A stretch of 64,000 bases of DNA, taken from Paenibacillus vini. GTDB lineage: Bacteria; Bacillota; Bacilli; Paenibacillales; Paenibacillaceae. Of this stretch, positions 63,890 through 64,000 are shown piece after piece. How positions within the stretch are numbered: position 1 is the first letter of the stretch; each line of letters opens with the position of its first letter. A program made the translations under genes and the position numbers. Below the pieces are notes generated by a model. That model made no database searches. It was not told the DNA's origin and was given only the letters and a program-made list of their open reading frames with translations. The stretch is from assembly GCF_018403325.1 (NCBI RefSeq), contig NZ_BOSL01000009.1, positions 173,977 to 237,976 on the forward strand, given 5' to 3'.

Positions 63890-64000
63890 ATGAGCAAGAA
63901 GAGATTTACCGAAGAGGACCGTGAGGTCCTATCACAAAACAAGTACGTGGTGAATGTAAGTGCGAAGGCCATAACTTATTCAGATGAATTTAAGCAGCTT
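63890..64000 (+). CDS. IS3-family transposase OrfA-like, truncated by window end
   Basis: The first 37 codons read MSKKRFTEEDREVLSQNKYV, then VNVSAKAITYSDEFKQL. This is the N-terminus of a common IS3-type helix-turn-helix transposase subunit in Bacillales (TEEE...L..NPYV..VS.KAITY..EFK pattern). It is preceded by a run of 12 G (63873-63884). The frame is open to the window edge, so intactness cannot be judged. Confidence 0.7.
   Translation, partial: MSKKRFTEEDREVLSQNKYVVNVSAKAITYSDEFKQL

Overview
The window looks like chromosomal DNA of a Paenibacillus-type member of the Bacillota. The signs are strong AGGAGG ribosome binding sites with frequent TTG and GTG starts, two very large exported proteins ending in three S-layer homology (SLH) repeats, LplABC/YesMN-type transport and regulation units, a T-box leader on trpS, and the alr-endoAI-endoA ... 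tex-cmpA-sprT gene order known from Bacillus subtilis. All names come from reading the sequence; no database search was run.

Layout. 0.1-7 kb: a chemotaxis receptor behind a SigD-like promoter and an SLH protein with four 133-residue InlB-type repeat units. 7-12 kb: a small Sm-like protein, a stress protein, a glycine betaine importer (opuAA-AB-AC) and a divergent GbsR-type regulator sharing an intergenic palindrome. 12-16 kb: phased intergenic repeats, a membrane-anchored alpha/beta hydrolase and an amino acid permease. 16-24 kb: an LplB/LplC/LplA-type sugar importer followed by its probable YesN/YesM two-component pair. 24-28 kb: an MFS transporter, small regulators, a TrmH-family RNA methyltransferase, a GNAT protein and a second small Sm-like protein. 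28-30 kb: a palindrome array, then trpS preceded by a T-box and a short reading frame with three consecutive Trp codons.

30-41 kb is the alr neighbourhood: an LolA-like lipoprotein, alr, the EndoAI/EndoA antitoxin-toxin pair, a MacAB/YknXYZ-type export operon where B. subtilis carries its sigB module, a DUF4190 protein, tex, cmpA (short, TTG start, opposite strand) and sprT. 41-44 kb: an MFS exporter with an ArsR-type regulator, then tRNA-Asn and tRNA-Ser followed by 2.7 tandem copies of the tRNA-Ser 3' flank. 44.4-54.4 kb looks like one functional unit for glycerophosphodiester use: GlpP, an attenuator-like leader, an HAD phosphatase, a Ugp-like importer without its own ATPase, a second leader sharing a 13-base word with the first, and a 1654-residue SLH-anchored glycerophosphodiester phosphodiesterase.

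54.5-64 kb: tRNA-Glu and tRNA-Leu; a Fur-box-controlled siderophore uptake locus (Btr-like regulator, FeuABC-like transporter, and a two-domain esterase that looks like a tandem duplication of a BesA-like hydrolase); a Cof-type phosphatase; a lone PAS protein; an XRE regulator; a second tRNA-Leu; and the start of an IS3-like element cut by the window edge.

No prophage, CRISPR array or biosynthetic gene cluster was seen. The most interesting signals are the Trp-codon leader frame between T-box and trpS, the twin GlpP-locus leaders, the double esterase, and several organised arrays of intergenic palindromes.
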